Counted from the first letter of the stretch, positions 7,024 to 16,693 are shown. The stretch is 47,080 nt of DNA from Pseudomonadota bacterium (GCA_018242255.1 JAFECH010000003.1:1-47080); one strand, 5' to 3'. Translations and numbers: made by a program. The notes: generated by a model from the letters alone, not told the origin.

Positions 7024-8501
7024 ATCCCCAGCTTGCCCTTCAGGATCTCGTTGACGGCGGCCGGGTTCGCCTTGCCGCCCGTAGACTTCATCACCTGACC
7101 GACGAACCAGCCGAGCATTGATGGCTTCGCCTTCGCCTGCGCGACTTTATCGGGGTTGGCAGCAATGATAGCGTCGACGGCCTTCTCGATGGCTCCGGTG
7201 TCCGTCACCTGCTTCATGCCGCGCTTCTCGACGATCTCCGCCGGATCGCCGCCCTCGGTCCACACGATCTCGAACAGATCCTTTGCGATCTTGCCCGAGA
7301 TGGCGTTGGAGCCGATAAGATCGACAATGCCGCCGAGCTGCGCCGCCGAGACGGGGCTGTCCTCGATCGACTTGCCTTCCTTGTTCAAGCGCCCGAACAG
7401 CTCGTTGATGACCCAGTTGGCGGCGAGCTTTCCGTCGCGTCCTTCGGCGACCGTCTCGAAGTAATCGGCCGACGACCGCTCGGCAACGAGCACGTCCGCG
7501 TCATAGCCCGATAACCCGAAGCTTTTCATGAATCGCGCGCGCTTCTCGTCCGGAAGCTCTGGCAACCCCGACTTCAAATCATCGACGAAGCCTTGTGTCA
7601 GTTCCAGCGGCAGCAGATCGGGATCGGGAAAATAGCGGTAATCGTGCGCTTCTTCCTTCGAACGCATCGACCGCGTTTCGCCCTTGCCGGAATCGAACAG
7701 CCGCGTTTCCTGATCGATCTTGCCGCCATCTTCGATGATGTGGATCTGACGGCGCGCCTCGTACTCAATCGCCTGACCGATGAATCGGATCGAGTTGACG
7801 TTCTTGATTTCGCACCGCGTGCCAAGTTCATCACCCGGCTTCCTCACCGATACGTTGACGTCCGCGCGCAGATTACCCTTCTCCATGTCGCCGTCGGACG
7901 TGCCGAGGTAACGCAGAATGGTGCGCAACTTCGTAATGTAGGCCTGCGCCTGCTTCGATGAACGCAAATCCGGCCGCGAGACGATCTCCATCAGCGCCAC
8001 GCCCGAGCGGTTGAGATCGACGTAGGAATAGTCGGGGTGCTGGTCGTGCAGCGACTTGCCCGCATCCTGTTCCAGATGCAGACGCTCGACGCCGATCTTC
8101 AGCGTTTCGCCATCCACTTCGATCTCGATCTCGCCCTCGCCGACGATCGGCTGCTTGAACTGCGAGATCTGATAGCCCTGCGGCAAGTCCGGATAGAAGT
8201 AGTTTTTGCGGTCGAAAACGCTTCTCAGGTTGATCTGAGCCTTGAGGCCGAGACCCGTGCGGATTGCCTGCGCCACGCATTCGCGATTGATCACAGGTAG
8301 CATTCCGGGCATCGCCGCATCGACGAGCGATACGTGGCTGTTCGGGTCTGCGCCGAACCCGGTCGAAGCGCCCGAAAACAGCTTCGACTTCGAAGCGACC
8401 TGGGCATGGACCTCCATGCCGATGACCACTTCCCAGTCGCCGGTCGCGCCCGCGATGAGATTTTTCGCCTTCGGCTTTTCAGCGACTTTCTGAGAACTCA
8501 T
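7020..8501 (-). CDS. gatB: Asp/Glu-tRNA amidotransferase subunit B
   Basis: A 493-residue GatB, the tRNA-binding and kinase subunit of GatCAB, which converts Glu-tRNA(Gln) and/or Asp-tRNA(Asn) to the amide form. Recognisable: [13 protein letters not shown] at the N-terminus, the [16 protein letters not shown] segment, [14 protein letters not shown], the core [11 protein letters not shown] and EIKNVNS stretches, and the C-terminal tRNA-binding YqeY-like tail ending [19 protein letters not shown]. Normal length. Last gene of a six-gene operon; its ATG overlaps the stop of the preceding membrane-protein gene by four bases, implying translational coupling. Confidence 0.98.
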   Translation of the reverse strand: MSSQKVAEKPKAKNLIAGATGDWEVVIGMEVHAQVASKSKLFSGASTGFGADPNSHVSLVDAAMPGMLPVINRECVAQAIRTGLGLKAQINLRSVFDRKNYFYPDLPQGYQISQFKQPIVGEGEIEIEVDGETLKIGVERLHLEQDAGKSLHDQHPDYSYVDLNRSGVALMEIVSRPDLRSSKQAQAYITKLRTILRYLGTSDGDMEKGNLRADVNVSVRKPGDELGTRCEIKNVNSIRFIGQAIEYEARRQIHIIEDGGKIDQETRLFDSGKGETRSMRSKEEAHDYRYFPDPDLLPLELTQGFVDDLKSGLPELPDEKRARFMKSFGLSGYDADVLVAERSSADYFETVAEGRDGKLAANWVINELFGRLNKEGKSIEDSPVSAAQLGGIVDLIGSNAISGKIAKDLFEIVWTEGGDPAEIVEKRGMKQVTDTGAIEKAVDAIIAANPDKVAQAKAKPSMLGWFVGQVMKSTGGKANPAAVNEILKGKLGI

Positions 8502-8830
8502 TTTCCGCCTCCAGTCCGGGCCTTCATGGCGTAGCCGATAGCTGCATAGATAAAGCCGAAAATAAGAGACACGATGAACACGCCCGCCGCAGCGCGGCCG
8601 AGCGTCGGCGCGTCCCAGATGCGCAGCAACGTTACGATGTAAAGGAGCGCCGCGCCGGCCGCCGCACCGCCAAATCCGGCGATCAAAATCTTGGATTTAT
8701 CGTCGGCGCGCTGGCCCAGCATAAATGCCACGATGATCGTTGCCGGATTGAAGATGCCGTAAAGCAGAACTTCTATTAATGGCACGTCAGGCTGGAAATC
8801 AGGCCCCACCGTTTGCTCCCGGCTTGTCAT
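8498..8830 (-). CDS. Small polytopic membrane protein in the gat operon
   Basis: A 110-residue protein with about three transmembrane helices: [38 protein letters not shown] and [23 protein letters not shown], with a short cytoplasmic linker GQRADDKSK. No named family recognised. The start codon has an AGGA site and lies inside the chorismate mutase gene (32-base overlap), and its stop overlaps gatB by four bases. It is therefore coupled to both neighbours. Nothing in the sequence links it to tRNA amidation. Confidence 0.8.
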   Translation of the reverse strand: MTSREQTVGPDFQPDVPLIEVLLYGIFNPATIIVAFMLGQRADDKSKILIAGFGGAAAGAALLYIVTLLRIWDAPTLGRAAAGVFIVSLIFGFIYAAIGYAMKARTGGGK

Positions 8831-9149
8831 TGCTGTCCTGTACCTGACGAAGCTTCTCTTCCTCGTACTGTACGAACCAGCCGATCATGTTGCGCCACTG
8901 CGCGCCGACCATCTCGATCATCTCTGGCGGCATCTCCTTTTCCGCGGCCCGCGCTTTGACTCGATCGATGACCTGTTGAATGCGCCATTGAACGACGGCG
9001 CCTTCGCGCGTCGTCATCTTGAGTTGCCAAGCCCTGTCGACGTAGCCGTAGCGCTCGGAGATCAGGTCGACGAGAGCATTGTCGATGCGATCAATCTCGC
9101 TGCGCACCTGGGACATGTCTGCGCATTCCCACGGACGTTTTGGGTCCAT
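8799..9149 (-). CDS. Chorismate mutase (AroQ class)
   Basis: A 116-residue all-helical protein of the AroQ/PchB fold. It probably rearranges chorismate to prephenate; isochorismate-pyruvate lyase is a related alternative. The first helix carries VRSEIDRIDNALVDLISER with the substrate Arg near residue 16 and a second Arg at 33, then QLK with Lys44, matching the spacing of E. coli chorismate mutase active-site residues. The usual Gln/Glu near the C-terminus is less certain. It starts four bases after gatA stop, with its ribosome-binding site inside gatA. Its place inside a gatCAB operon is unusual. Confidence 0.85.
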   Translation of the reverse strand: MDPKRPWECADMSQVRSEIDRIDNALVDLISERYGYVDRAWQLKMTTREGAVVQWRIQQVIDRVKARAAEKEMPPEMIEMVGAQWRNMIGWFVQYEEEKLRQVQDSNDKPGANGGA

Positions 9150-9153
9150 GATC

Positions 9154-10653
9154 TTAGCCCTTCATCCACCATGCGTCCGGCACGGCGAACCGTCCGGCAG
9201 CGTCTTCAATGACCTGAGCGGTCCGGAACAACGTTTCCTCATCGAACGGCTTGCCGATGAGCTGCAGCCCAAGCGGCGTGCCTTGCGAGGAAAGTCCGCC
9301 CGGAATGGACATGCCCGGCAGACCGGCCATGTTCACCGTCACCGTGAATATGTCCTCTAGATACATCGCCAGCGGATCGCCAGACTTTTCGCCGAACGCG
9401 AACGCGGGCGACGGCGTCGTCGGCGTCAGCACGACATCGACGGAATTCCAGGCGTCGTCGAAATCCTTCTTGATGAGCGTGCGGACTTTTTGCGCCTTGA
9501 GATAATAGGCATCGTAATAGCCCGCAGAGAGCACATATGTGCCGATCAGAATGCGGCGGCGCACTTCCTTGCCGAAGCCGGCGGCGCGCGTCTTCTCGTA
9601 CGTGTCGATCAGATTGTCGCCATTGACGCGCAGGCCGTATCGCATGCCGTCATAGCGCGCGAGGTTCGACGAACACTCGGCAGGCGCCACGATATAATAT
9701 GCGGGAAGCGCATATTTAGTGTGCGGCAGCGAGATCTCGTGGATCGTCGCACCCGCAGATTTCAGCCAGGCGATGCCATCGTCCCAGAGCTTCTGAATCT
9801 CAGACGACATGCCGTCGACGCGATACTCTTTCGGAATGCCGACGCGCAGGCCCTTGACGCCCTTTCCAAGCGCCGCCTCGTAATCGGGAACGGGGGCATC
9901 GACCGACGTCGTATCCTTCGCATCGTGGCTTGCCATGGCTTTCAGCATCATCGCGCTGTCGCGTACGGTCTTCGCGATCGGCCCGGCCTGATCGAGCGAA
10001 GATGCGAATGCGACGATGCCCCAGCGCGAGCAACGGCCATACGTCGGCTTGATGCCGACTGTTCCCGTCAGCGCCGCGGGCTGGCGGATCGAACCGCCGG
10101 TGTCCGTTGCAGTTGCCGCCAAACAAAGGTTGGCAGCAACCGCCGACGACGAACCGCCCGACGAGCCGCCCGGAACGAGCTTATCGGTCGACGTCTTGCC
10201 GTCGGAACCTTTGCGCCGCCATGGGTTGACCACGTTGCCGAACGCGCTCGTCTCGTTCGATGAGCCCATGGCGAACTCGTCATTGTTGAGCTTGCCGAGC
10301 ATCACAGCGCCGGCGTCCCACAAATTCAGCCCGACCGTTGATTCATACGTCGGCTTGAAATCGTCGAGGATCTTCGAGCAAGCCGTTGTCCGGATACCGT
10401 TCGTGCAGAAGAGATCCTTATTGCCGATGGGGAGGCCTTCGAGCGAACGCGCATTGCCTGCTGCGATCCGCTTGTCGCTCTCTTTCGCCTGCGCACGCGC
10501 ATGCTCGGGCGTCGGCAAGACGTAGGCGTTAAGCGCCCCATTGCCCTTGTCGATTGCCGTCAGGAAGGCATCAGTTAGCTCAAGTGCCGTGAATGACTTC
10601 TTCTGAAGTCCGGCACGGGCTTCAGACATGGTGAGTTTGGTAAGATCGGTCAC
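9154..10653 (-). CDS. gatA: Asp/Glu-tRNA amidotransferase subunit A
   Basis: A 499-residue GatA, the glutaminase/amidase subunit that supplies ammonia to GatB. The amidase-signature triad is visible: Lys79 in GNKDLF, the cis-Ser in GGSSGGSSS (about 164-165) and nucleophile Ser188 in DTGGSIRQP. The substrate-tunnel segments and the C-terminal [10 protein letters not shown] are normal. Length and motifs are intact. Its ATG overlaps the stop of the secreted-protein gene by four bases. Confidence 0.98.
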   Translation of the reverse strand: MTDLTKLTMSEARAGLQKKSFTALELTDAFLTAIDKGNGALNAYVLPTPEHARAQAKESDKRIAAGNARSLEGLPIGNKDLFCTNGIRTTACSKILDDFKPTYESTVGLNLWDAGAVMLGKLNNDEFAMGSSNETSAFGNVVNPWRRKGSDGKTSTDKLVPGGSSGGSSSAVAANLCLAATATDTGGSIRQPAALTGTVGIKPTYGRCSRWGIVAFASSLDQAGPIAKTVRDSAMMLKAMASHDAKDTTSVDAPVPDYEAALGKGVKGLRVGIPKEYRVDGMSSEIQKLWDDGIAWLKSAGATIHEISLPHTKYALPAYYIVAPAECSSNLARYDGMRYGLRVNGDNLIDTYEKTRAAGFGKEVRRRILIGTYVLSAGYYDAYYLKAQKVRTLIKKDFDDAWNSVDVVLTPTTPSPAFAFGEKSGDPLAMYLEDIFTVTVNMAGLPGMSIPGGLSSQGTPLGLQLIGKPFDEETLFRTAQVIEDAAGRFAVPDAWWMKG

Positions 10654-11066
10654 CGCTCGACTTTCCCTTTCAACCCTTTGCAGCGCTCATAAACCAGCGC
10701 CTCCGTTCCGCTTTTGACTTCAATGCGGTCGGCATCCAGACGCGTGAACATAACCGTCTGTGCGTATTCCTCTCCGCCTTCCGAGCACTGCATCTTGCCC
10801 TCGAAGACATTCGACTTCACTTGGCGCAGCGCTGCAAAATCGCAGCCGCCTTCCCAGCTTCCCGTGCCCTCGCGCGTCAACGTCAGCGGATAGGTGGCGA
10901 TGTTCGGCGCGTCTTTGCCGTTTTGAATGTCTTCGAGCTTCTTGCATCCGGTGGTCGGCGAGTAGGTCCCGTCACCGACGAATGCAGCGTCGAGCTTCGT
11001 TTCCTCAGCCTGCGCCATCCCAGACGCCAGCATCACTGCTGCAACAGCAAGCAACGCACGAAACAT
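10650..11066 (-). CDS. Periplasmic protein between gatC and gatA
   Basis: A 138-residue protein with a clear signal peptide ([20 protein letters not shown], cleavage after residue 20). The mature domain of about 118 residues has four cysteines (TTGCKK, GGCDF, MQCSE, YERCKG), consistent with two disulfides in the periplasm, and alternating hydrophobic strands suggesting a small beta fold. No family recognised. It starts four bases after gatC and overlaps gatA by four, so it must be expressed with them, although an exported protein has no obvious part in tRNA amidation. Confidence 0.8.
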   Translation of the reverse strand: MFRALLAVAAVMLASGMAQAEETKLDAAFVGDGTYSPTTGCKKLEDIQNGKDAPNIATYPLTLTREGTGSWEGGCDFAALRQVKSNVFEGKMQCSEGGEEYAQTVMFTRLDADRIEVKSGTEALVYERCKGLKGKVER

Positions 11067-11070
11067 GCGG

Positions 11071-11358
11071 TCACTCCACGACCTTGGGCACCACGAAGAA
11101 ATTGTCTTCCGCCATCGGCGCGTTTGCCGTGATCAGGTCGGCGATCTCGCCGTCCGTCACGACATCGTCCCGCATCTTGAGCTTTTGATCGACGACGCGC
11201 GTCATCGGCTCGACCGCCGAGGTATCGACCTCATCGAGTTGCTTGACCCAGTCGAGAATGCCGGAAAGCTCCTTCTCGAGACCCTTGGCCTCCTCGTCGC
11301 TCACCTTGATCCGGGCGAGGCGCGCGATACGGCGAACGGTCGCTTCATCGACCTGCAT
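11071..11358 (-). CDS. gatC: Asp/Glu-tRNA amidotransferase subunit C
   Basis: A 95-residue GatC, the small belt that holds GatA and GatB together. The start at 11358 ([17 protein letters not shown]) is the usual family N-terminus and is preceded by an AGGGAC site; a longer frame upstream reaches 11445 but has no family support. The C-terminal [14 protein letters not shown] is the conserved GatA-contacting tail. First gene of the six-gene operon. Confidence 0.97.
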   Translation of the reverse strand: MQVDEATVRRIARLARIKVSDEEAKGLEKELSGILDWVKQLDEVDTSAVEPMTRVVDQKLKMRDDVVTDGEIADLITANAPMAEDNFFVVPKVVE

Positions 11359-11396
11359 GAAAAGTCCCTTCAAGACATCGGGGGATTGCGCCGCTC

Positions 11397-11425
11397 TCAT
11401 AACCGGGCGAGCGCCACCAATGCAA
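11397..11425 (-). promoter_or_regulatory. Promoter of the gat operon
   Basis: Minus-strand -35 TTGCAT (11420-11425), 17-bp spacer, -10 TTATGA (11397-11402). Transcription would begin about 30 bases before the gatC ATG. The -35 hexamer is identical to that of the tRNA-Ser promoter in this window. Confidence 0.5.
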
Positions 11426-11566
11426 CCAGCGGCGGCATTCCGCAAGGGCCCAAGTCACGGAAACGGACCGGGAAAGCCGGATAAGGCCCCGTTGGCAATG
11501 CCATTTTGTCGCCGGACCTGCTAGAGCGTCGCGTCATGACCCTTTGCAGCCAAGATTAGGCGCCCA

Positions 11567-12067
11567 GTGACACAACCCTCCGTTTCCCCGCACCCGGGGC
11601 TAACTACAGAAGATCAGCAGCTCTTTCGCGACGCCACGACAGACCCGGGCCGCCTGATCGGTATCGACGCCGGGACGAAGACGCTGGGCCTCTCGCTGTC
11701 CGACGTGCGACGCACGATCGCGTCCCCGCTCGAAACGATCCGTCGGACAAAGTTCACGGCGGACGCCACCCGGCTGTTCGCCATTGTTGCCGAGCACGGC
11801 GTCTCCGGGTTTGTGCTCGGCTTGCCCCGCAACCTTGATGGCACCGAAGGCCCACGCGCCCAGGCGACCCGCGCGCTCGCCCGCAATCTCAATAAGTTGT
11901 CGCCGCTCCCGATTCTGCTCTGGGACGAACGCCTGACGACTGCCGAAGCCGAACGCATGCTCATTGACGCCGATCAGACCCGTAAACGCCGCGCAGAAGT
12001 TATCGACAAGCTGGCCGCCACCATCATCCTCCAAAGCGCCCTCGACCGCCTGAAGCACAAAACGTAG
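11567..12067 (+). CDS. ruvX: YqgF/RuvX family nuclease
   Basis: A 166-residue RNase-H-fold protein of the YqgF family, proposed as Holliday-junction resolvase and shown in E. coli to act in 16S rRNA 5' processing. Acidic active-site residues appear in IGIDAGTKTLGLSLSD, in LLWDERLTT and in VIDKLAATIIL; the GLPRNLDGTEG segment is also typical. The first 28 residues are an extension not found in the shortest homologues. Start is GTG 11567. It is divergent from the gat operon, with a gap before pyrB that carries a separate promoter. Confidence 0.95.
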   Translation: MTQPSVSPHPGLTTEDQQLFRDATTDPGRLIGIDAGTKTLGLSLSDVRRTIASPLETIRRTKFTADATRLFAIVAEHGVSGFVLGLPRNLDGTEGPRAQATRALARNLNKLSPLPILLWDERLTTAEAERMLIDADQTRKRRAEVIDKLAATIILQSALDRLKHKT

Positions 12068-12170
12068 CAGACGACTGTATATCTACCGTCCTCGGGTCCA
12101 CTTTCGGCAACATGAACCGTGACATTTCAGGCTCCGTTAAGGGGTTTGCGATTGATGTCGCGCCCAGAGC

Positions 12171-12199
12171 TTGCGGCCGCGCAAGACTCCCCCTATAGA
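12171..12199 (+). promoter_or_regulatory. Promoter of pyrB, likely leaderless
   Basis: -35 TTGCGG (12171-12176), 17-bp spacer, -10 TATAGA (12194-12199). The expected start of transcription, six to seven bases further, is 12205-12207, only a few bases before the ATG at 12210. No Shine-Dalgarno sequence lies before the start. The pyrB message may therefore be leaderless or nearly so. Confidence 0.5.
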
Positions 12200-12209
12200 A
12201 GCGCCTTTA

Positions 12210-13184
12210 ATGACAATGAAATCGAACGCCAACGCGCTGAAAGTTTTTCCGCGCCGCCATTTGCTGACCTGCGAAGGCCTGTCAGCGAGTGAGATCAATT
12301 TTCTTCTCGATCTCGCTGACCGGAATGCAGATCACATCCGCAACAACGGCCGCAAGCGGCAAGTCCTCGCGGGCCGAACGCTGATCAATCTCTTCTTTGA
12401 GTCGTCAACCCGCACACAATCTTCCTTCGAGATGGCGGGCAAGCGCCTCAGCGCCGACGTGATGAACATGAACGTCGCGACATCGTCGGTCACGAAGGGT
12501 GAAACGCTCGTCGACACGGCCGTCACGCTCAACGCCATGCGGCCCGACATCATCGTCGTACGCCATCACGCGGCCGGTGCGGTCGAGCTTCTGTCTCAGA
12601 AAGTCGATTGCTCTGTCATCAATGCGGGAGATGGCGCGCACCAGCATCCGACGCAAGCTCTGCTCGATGCGCTGACGATCCGCCGCGCGAAAGGCCGCGT
12701 CGCTGGGCTGACGGTCGCAATCTGCGGCGACATTCTCCATTCCCGCGTCGCGCGTTCGAATATCAACGTTCTGAATGCGCTCGGCGCTCACGTCCGCCTC
12801 ATCGCCCCGACAACGCTGCTGCCGTCCTCGCCTGAACGACTCGGCTGCGAAGTTTTCACCGATATGTGGAAGGGCATAGAAGGCGTCGATATCGTCATGA
12901 TGCTACGCCTCCAGCGCGAGCGAATGGAAGCCTCCTACGTTCCTTCCAGCCGCGAATTCTTCCACTTTTTTGGCCTCGATCACGAAAAGCTCGCTCGCGC
13001 CAAGCCCGATGCCCTCGTCATGCATCCCGGGCCGATGAACCGCGGCGTCGAGATCGCCTCGACCGTTGCGGATCATTCCAGAAGCGTGATCCGCGAGCAG
13101 GTAGAAATGGGCGTTGCAGTTCGCATGGGCGTTCTTGAAGCCTTGTCAGCGCACCTTCCCGGCTTCGCGGAGGATGCGCCATGA
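12210..13184 (+). CDS. pyrB: Aspartate carbamoyltransferase catalytic subunit
   Basis: A 324-residue PyrB that condenses carbamoyl phosphate with aspartate in pyrimidine synthesis. Carbamoyl-phosphate motif [11 protein letters not shown], the HPTQALLD motif, MLRLQRERM and HPGPMNRG are all intact. ATG 12210 is chosen because family homology starts soon after; a TTG at 12171 would begin inside the promoter. A second ATG is at 12216. It overlaps the next gene by four bases. In such pyrB-pyrC' pairs the inactive dihydroorotase homologue is known in Pseudomonas to be required for ATCase assembly. Confidence 0.97.
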   Translation: MTMKSNANALKVFPRRHLLTCEGLSASEINFLLDLADRNADHIRNNGRKRQVLAGRTLINLFFESSTRTQSSFEMAGKRLSADVMNMNVATSSVTKGETLVDTAVTLNAMRPDIIVVRHHAAGAVELLSQKVDCSVINAGDGAHQHPTQALLDALTIRRAKGRVAGLTVAICGDILHSRVARSNINVLNALGAHVRLIAPTTLLPSSPERLGCEVFTDMWKGIEGVDIVMMLRLQRERMEASYVPSSREFFHFFGLDHEKLARAKPDALVMHPGPMNRGVEIASTVADHSRSVIREQVEMGVAVRMGVLEALSAHLPGFAEDAP

Positions 13185-14512
13185 GAAAGCCGATTGAAAA
13201 ACCCAAAAGCGTCGGTCCCGCGACCGTATTCATCAACGCTCGCCTGATCGATCCGGCATCCAACCGTGACGAACCGGGCGGCCTTCTGGTCAAGGATGGT
13301 TTGATCGCCGATCTCGGCAGCCATCTACGCCGCAACGCGCCAGAAGGCGCGACGGTCATTGATTGCAAAGGTCACGTCCTGGCTCCGGGGTTAATCGACG
13401 CACAGGTGTTCACTGGCGAACCCGGCTACGAACATCGCGAAACGCTCAAGACCGCGAGCCACGCGGCAGCAGCAGGCGGCGTCACGACCATTGTCGTCAT
13501 GCCGGACACCAATCCGGTGATCGATCAAGTCGCGCTCGTAGATTTCATTCAGCGCCGCGCCCGCGACAACGCCCTCGTCCACGTCCACACCATGGCGGCA
13601 ATGACGAAAGGCCTACAGGGCGAGGAAATGACCGAAATCGGTCTATTGAAACGCGCGGGCGCCATCGCGTTCTCGAACGGCAAAGCAAGCGTGGTCAACA
13701 CCCGCGTAATGCGCAACGTCCTGAGCTACTCCAAGGACTTCAGCGCCCTCGTCGTGCACCACACCGAAGACCCATATCTTTCCACCGGGGCGATGAACTC
13801 CGGCGAAGTCGCGGCGCGTCTCGGCCTCTCCGGCGTCTCCAAGATCTCTGAGACGATCATCCTCGAGCGCGACGTCCGGCTAGTCGAGATGACGGGCGGC
13901 CGCTATCACGCCGCGACCATCAGTTGCCAGGAAAGCCTGGACGTCATTAAAGCTGCCAAGGCCAAGAAACTGCCCGTGAGCTGCGGCGTCTCGATCAATC
14001 ACCTGACGCTGAACGAAAACGACATCGGCCCCTACCGCACATTCTTTAAAGTCCGCCCGCCGCTGCGGCGCGAGGAAGACCGCGTTGCCATGGTGCAGGG
14101 TGTCGCCAACGGCGATATCGACATCATTGTATCTAGCCACGACCCGCAGGACGCCGACACAAAGAGGCGGCCGTTTTCGGAAGCCGCCGACGGCGCCGTG
14201 GGCCTCGAAACACTGCTCTCCGCCGCGCTCCGTCTGGTTCACTCCGGCGACATGACGCTGTCGGCCATGCTGAAAGCGCTGACCATCAATCCGGCGCGCC
14301 TTCTTGGCCTTCACTCTGGCCGACTTGCGAAAGGCTCCATCGCCGATCTCGTCCTTTTCGATCCCGGCGAACCATGGGTCGTGAACAAAGATCTGCTTCG
14401 ATCGCGATCGAAGAACACGCCCTTCGATGAGGCCAAGATGCAAGGCCGCGTCTTGCGAACGATGGTCGCGGGCCAGACTGTCTATGAATACGCTGGCGTC
14501 GAACGCACCTAG
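13181..14512 (+). CDS. pyrC: Dihydroorotase homologue lacking metal ligands (PyrC'/PyrX type)
   Basis: A 443-residue amidohydrolase-fold protein clearly homologous to class I dihydroorotase, but without catalytic residues. The metal motif HxH after DxH is replaced: residues 73-77 read DAQVF, so Gln75 and Phe77 stand where two His should be. The later FSDDG motif reads FSNGK (about 164-168), and the catalytic Asp of the TDHAP motif is Ser319 in SSHDP. The rest of the fold is well conserved ([30 protein letters not shown]). It is coupled to pyrB by an ATGA overlap. Most likely a structural partner of ATCase; a true dihydroorotase must be encoded elsewhere. Confidence 0.9.
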   Translation: MRKPIEKPKSVGPATVFINARLIDPASNRDEPGGLLVKDGLIADLGSHLRRNAPEGATVIDCKGHVLAPGLIDAQVFTGEPGYEHRETLKTASHAAAAGGVTTIVVMPDTNPVIDQVALVDFIQRRARDNALVHVHTMAAMTKGLQGEEMTEIGLLKRAGAIAFSNGKASVVNTRVMRNVLSYSKDFSALVVHHTEDPYLSTGAMNSGEVAARLGLSGVSKISETIILERDVRLVEMTGGRYHAATISCQESLDVIKAAKAKKLPVSCGVSINHLTLNENDIGPYRTFFKVRPPLRREEDRVAMVQGVANGDIDIIVSSHDPQDADTKRRPFSEAADGAVGLETLLSAALRLVHSGDMTLSAMLKALTINPARLLGLHSGRLAKGSIADLVLFDPGEPWVVNKDLLRSRSKNTPFDEAKMQGRVLRTMVAGQTVYEYAGVERT

Positions 14513-14520
14513 GCATTACC

Positions 14521-14554
14521 TCTCTCGGCGACGCTCCATTTTGCAGCCGAGAGA
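14521..14554 (+). other. Hairpin between the pyrC homologue and plsY
   Basis: Inverted repeat TCTCTCGGC (14521-14529) and GCCGAGAGA (14546-14554) with a 16-base loop, directly after the stop codon and just before the plsY start. There is no T-tract. It could limit read-through or separate expression of the pyr pair from plsY. Confidence 0.4.
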
Positions 14555-14562
14555 TTCCAGTC

Positions 14563-15195
14563 ATGAGCTTGTTGTCACCCTTGGCTTTGCTGACGGACAA
14601 CGGCTCATGGCAGCCGCACGTCGTGGCGGCACTTCTGGGGTATCTGCTGGGCTCCATTCCGTTCGGCCTGCTGCTGACGCGCGCTGCCGGACTGGGCGAC
14701 ATCCGCAGCATCGGTTCCGGCAATATCGGCGCCACCAACGTTCTTCGGACCGGCAACAAAAAGCTTGCAGCCGCGACGCTTCTGCTTGATGCCGCCAAAG
14801 GCGCCGCTGCCGTTCTGATCGCGCGCGCCTGGCTCGGCGAAACCGCCGCAATGGTCGCAGGCGTTGCAGCCTTCCTCGGACACATCTATCCGGTCTGGCT
14901 CGGCTTTAAAGGCGGCAAGGGTGTCGCGACGTATCTCGGCGTTCTGACTTCCCTCGCCTGGCAACTCGGTTTGCTTTTTGCCGTGCTTTGGCTTGCAGTT
15001 GCGAAAGTCGGCAAGATATCTTCACTCGCGGCCATCGTGGCAACTATATGCGTTCCGGTAGCCGCCTGGATTTGGGGCGAGCGCACGCTCGCCATCACCG
15101 TGACGCTGATGAGCATTGTCGTACTCATCAAGCATCGCGCCAATATCGAACGTCTGATGGCTGGGGAGGAGCCGCAGATTGGCTCTAAAACCTGA
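14563..15195 (+). CDS. plsY: Glycerol-3-phosphate acyltransferase PlsY
   Basis: A 210-residue integral membrane enzyme that transfers the acyl group of acyl-phosphate to glycerol 3-phosphate, the first step of phospholipid synthesis. Diagnostic loops are intact: SIPFGLLLTRAAGLGDIR, GSGNIGATNVLRTGNKK, and HIYPVWLGFKGGKGVAT. Five transmembrane segments are readable. Typical length. Its 3' end overlaps dprA by 17 bases; the plsY-dprA order is common in alphaproteobacteria. Confidence 0.97.
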   Translation: MSLLSPLALLTDNGSWQPHVVAALLGYLLGSIPFGLLLTRAAGLGDIRSIGSGNIGATNVLRTGNKKLAAATLLLDAAKGAAAVLIARAWLGETAAMVAGVAAFLGHIYPVWLGFKGGKGVATYLGVLTSLAWQLGLLFAVLWLAVAKVGKISSLAAIVATICVPVAAWIWGERTLAITVTLMSIVVLIKHRANIERLMAGEEPQIGSKT

Positions 15196-16375
15196 TCAGC
15201 CAGAGCTTTTCAACCCCTCGCCGCCCGCCGCGGCGAACCTGACAGACGAAGAACGGATCGCCTGCCTGCGCTTGATCCGCTCAGAAAACGTCGGCCCCGT
15301 CACCTTTCGCGATCTGATCAATTATTACGGCGGTGCTGCAAAAGCGTTGGAGATCCTGCCTACTCTCTCACGACGCGGCGGCTCAGGACGCCCGATCCGC
15401 ATCTGCCCAAAAGCCGACGCCGAGCGCGAACTCGCGACCGCTGCTCGCATCGGCGCAACGCCATTCTTCACTGTCGAGAGAGGCTATCCGGAGGTTCTGG
15501 CGGACGTCGAAGCACCACCGCCGATACTATATGTGAAAGGCGATCTGAACCTTTTGAAACGCCCCGCTATTGCGATCGTCGGATCGCGGCAATGCTCGGC
15601 AGCCGGCGTGCAATTGACCAGATTGTTTGCGGCCCAATTGGCAGAAGCAGGCTTCGTCATCGTATCCGGCCTTGCCCGCGGCATCGATAAAGCGGCGCAC
15701 GAAGCGTCTTTGGCGAGCGGAACGGTTGCCGTGGTCGCCGGCGGTATCGACTGGGTCTATCCGCCGGAGCACGCCGACCTTCAGGCCCGCATCGGTTCGG
15801 AAGGTTGCCTCGTCTCGGAACGTCCTCCCGGACTGAAGCCCCGCGATAAAGACTTTCCCCGCCGAAATCGCGTCATTGCAGGCCTCGTCTATGGCGTCGT
15901 CATCATCGAGGCCGCCGCCCGCTCAGGCACACTCGTCACCGCCCGATACGCGAACGAACTCGGCCGCGAGGTCTTCGCCGTCCCGGGCCACCCGCTCGAC
16001 CCGCGTGCAGAGGGCACCAACCGCCTGATCAAGCAGGGCGCCGCGCTGGTCACGGAGGTCTCAGATATTATCGATGTCCTGCAGCCGATCCTGGGACTTA
16101 CAGAGCGCCGGTTCGATTTCGCCGGCCGAGAGCCGCAGCCAGTAGCCCAGCCATCAATGCCCGCGGCCGCGCCCGAGATGGCGTCCGAAGATGTCCTGAA
16201 TGCCGTTCTGACGGCCCTAGGACCCGCGCCCGTCGCGACGGATGCAATCGCCCGGCAGACGGGGCTCCACGTCCAGGCCGTCCAGGTGGCGCTCCTTGAG
16301 CTCGATCTGGCAGGGCGCATCGAACGGCAGGGGCAAAGCCTCGTCGCCCTCAAGACGACCGCGAACGGGGCCTAG
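15179..16375 (+). CDS. dprA: DNA-processing protein DprA
   Basis: A 398-residue DprA (Smf), which loads RecA on incoming single-stranded DNA during transformation. An N-terminal SAM-like helical domain is followed by the Rossmann-like core with IAIVGSRQCS, VSGLARGIDKAAH, VAGGIDWVYPPEH, FPRRNRVIAGL and the GREVFAVPGHP segment, then a Pro-rich linker and a C-terminal winged helix (about 335-390). The start used is TTG 15179, inside plsY. Other competence genes are not in this window. Confidence 0.95.
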   Translation: MALKPDQPELFNPSPPAAANLTDEERIACLRLIRSENVGPVTFRDLINYYGGAAKALEILPTLSRRGGSGRPIRICPKADAERELATAARIGATPFFTVERGYPEVLADVEAPPPILYVKGDLNLLKRPAIAIVGSRQCSAAGVQLTRLFAAQLAEAGFVIVSGLARGIDKAAHEASLASGTVAVVAGGIDWVYPPEHADLQARIGSEGCLVSERPPGLKPRDKDFPRRNRVIAGLVYGVVIIEAAARSGTLVTARYANELGREVFAVPGHPLDPRAEGTNRLIKQGAALVTEVSDIIDVLQPILGLTERRFDFAGREPQPVAQPSMPAAAPEMASEDVLNAVLTALGPAPVATDAIARQTGLHVQAVQVALLELDLAGRIERQGQSLVALKTTANGA

Positions 16376-16395
16376 GCAGCTTGCTCTTATACTAT

Positions 16396-16614
16396 TTAAG
16401 AGCTTTGCCGCCTCGTTTCGCGCCGCGCCTCGGCATGCGAAATCGCCAGCATCCGAGACAGCTTCCTATACCCCTGCTGATCCGCCATCACTTTCAATTC
16501 CCTCAGTAAATCAGCGAGATATTCAAGCCGTTCTCGCTTGTCCTCCCCCGAAGCGTCAGAAATCCGATTATGATGCAAATCGCTCATTGTGCTTGTGATC
16601 ATTCCCGCCACCAT
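16396..16614 (-). CDS. Small conserved protein of unknown function
   Basis: A 72-residue charged helical protein. The core EYLADLLRELKVMADQQGYRKLSRMLAISHAEARRE matches a small alphaproteobacterial pattern in which a leucine-rich helix is followed by QGYxxL and an AxREA-type ending; the family has no known function. The start is uncertain: ATG 16587 (MSDLHHNR) is an alternative and there is no clear ribosome-binding site. Convergent with dprA. Confidence 0.7.
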   Translation of the reverse strand: MVAGMITSTMSDLHHNRISDASGEDKRERLEYLADLLRELKVMADQQGYRKLSRMLAISHAEARRETRRQSS

Positions 16615-16667
16615 CCATATCCCGAGGACAGCTTACTCGCGAAATAGTGGTAATATCAACAAAAATA

Positions 16668-16680
16668 CAATTTTAAATTG
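16668..16680. promoter_or_regulatory. AT-rich palindrome upstream of topA
   Basis: CAATTTTAAATTG, a palindrome with arms CAATTT/AAATTG, within an AT-rich patch of about 50 bp that stands out in this GC-rich genome. It lies just upstream of the topA -35. AT-rich DNA before topA could act as a supercoiling-sensitive element or as a site for an H-NS-like or MucR/Ros-type protein. This is inference from composition. Confidence 0.35.
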
Positions 16681-16693
16681 AAAGTGCGGGGAT

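Noticed and set aside
9490-10263. Plus-strand frame of 257 codons across gatA
   Set aside because: It lies wholly antisense to gatA, which has an intact amidase triad. The product is Arg/His-rich with no domain, as expected for a GC-rich shadow frame.
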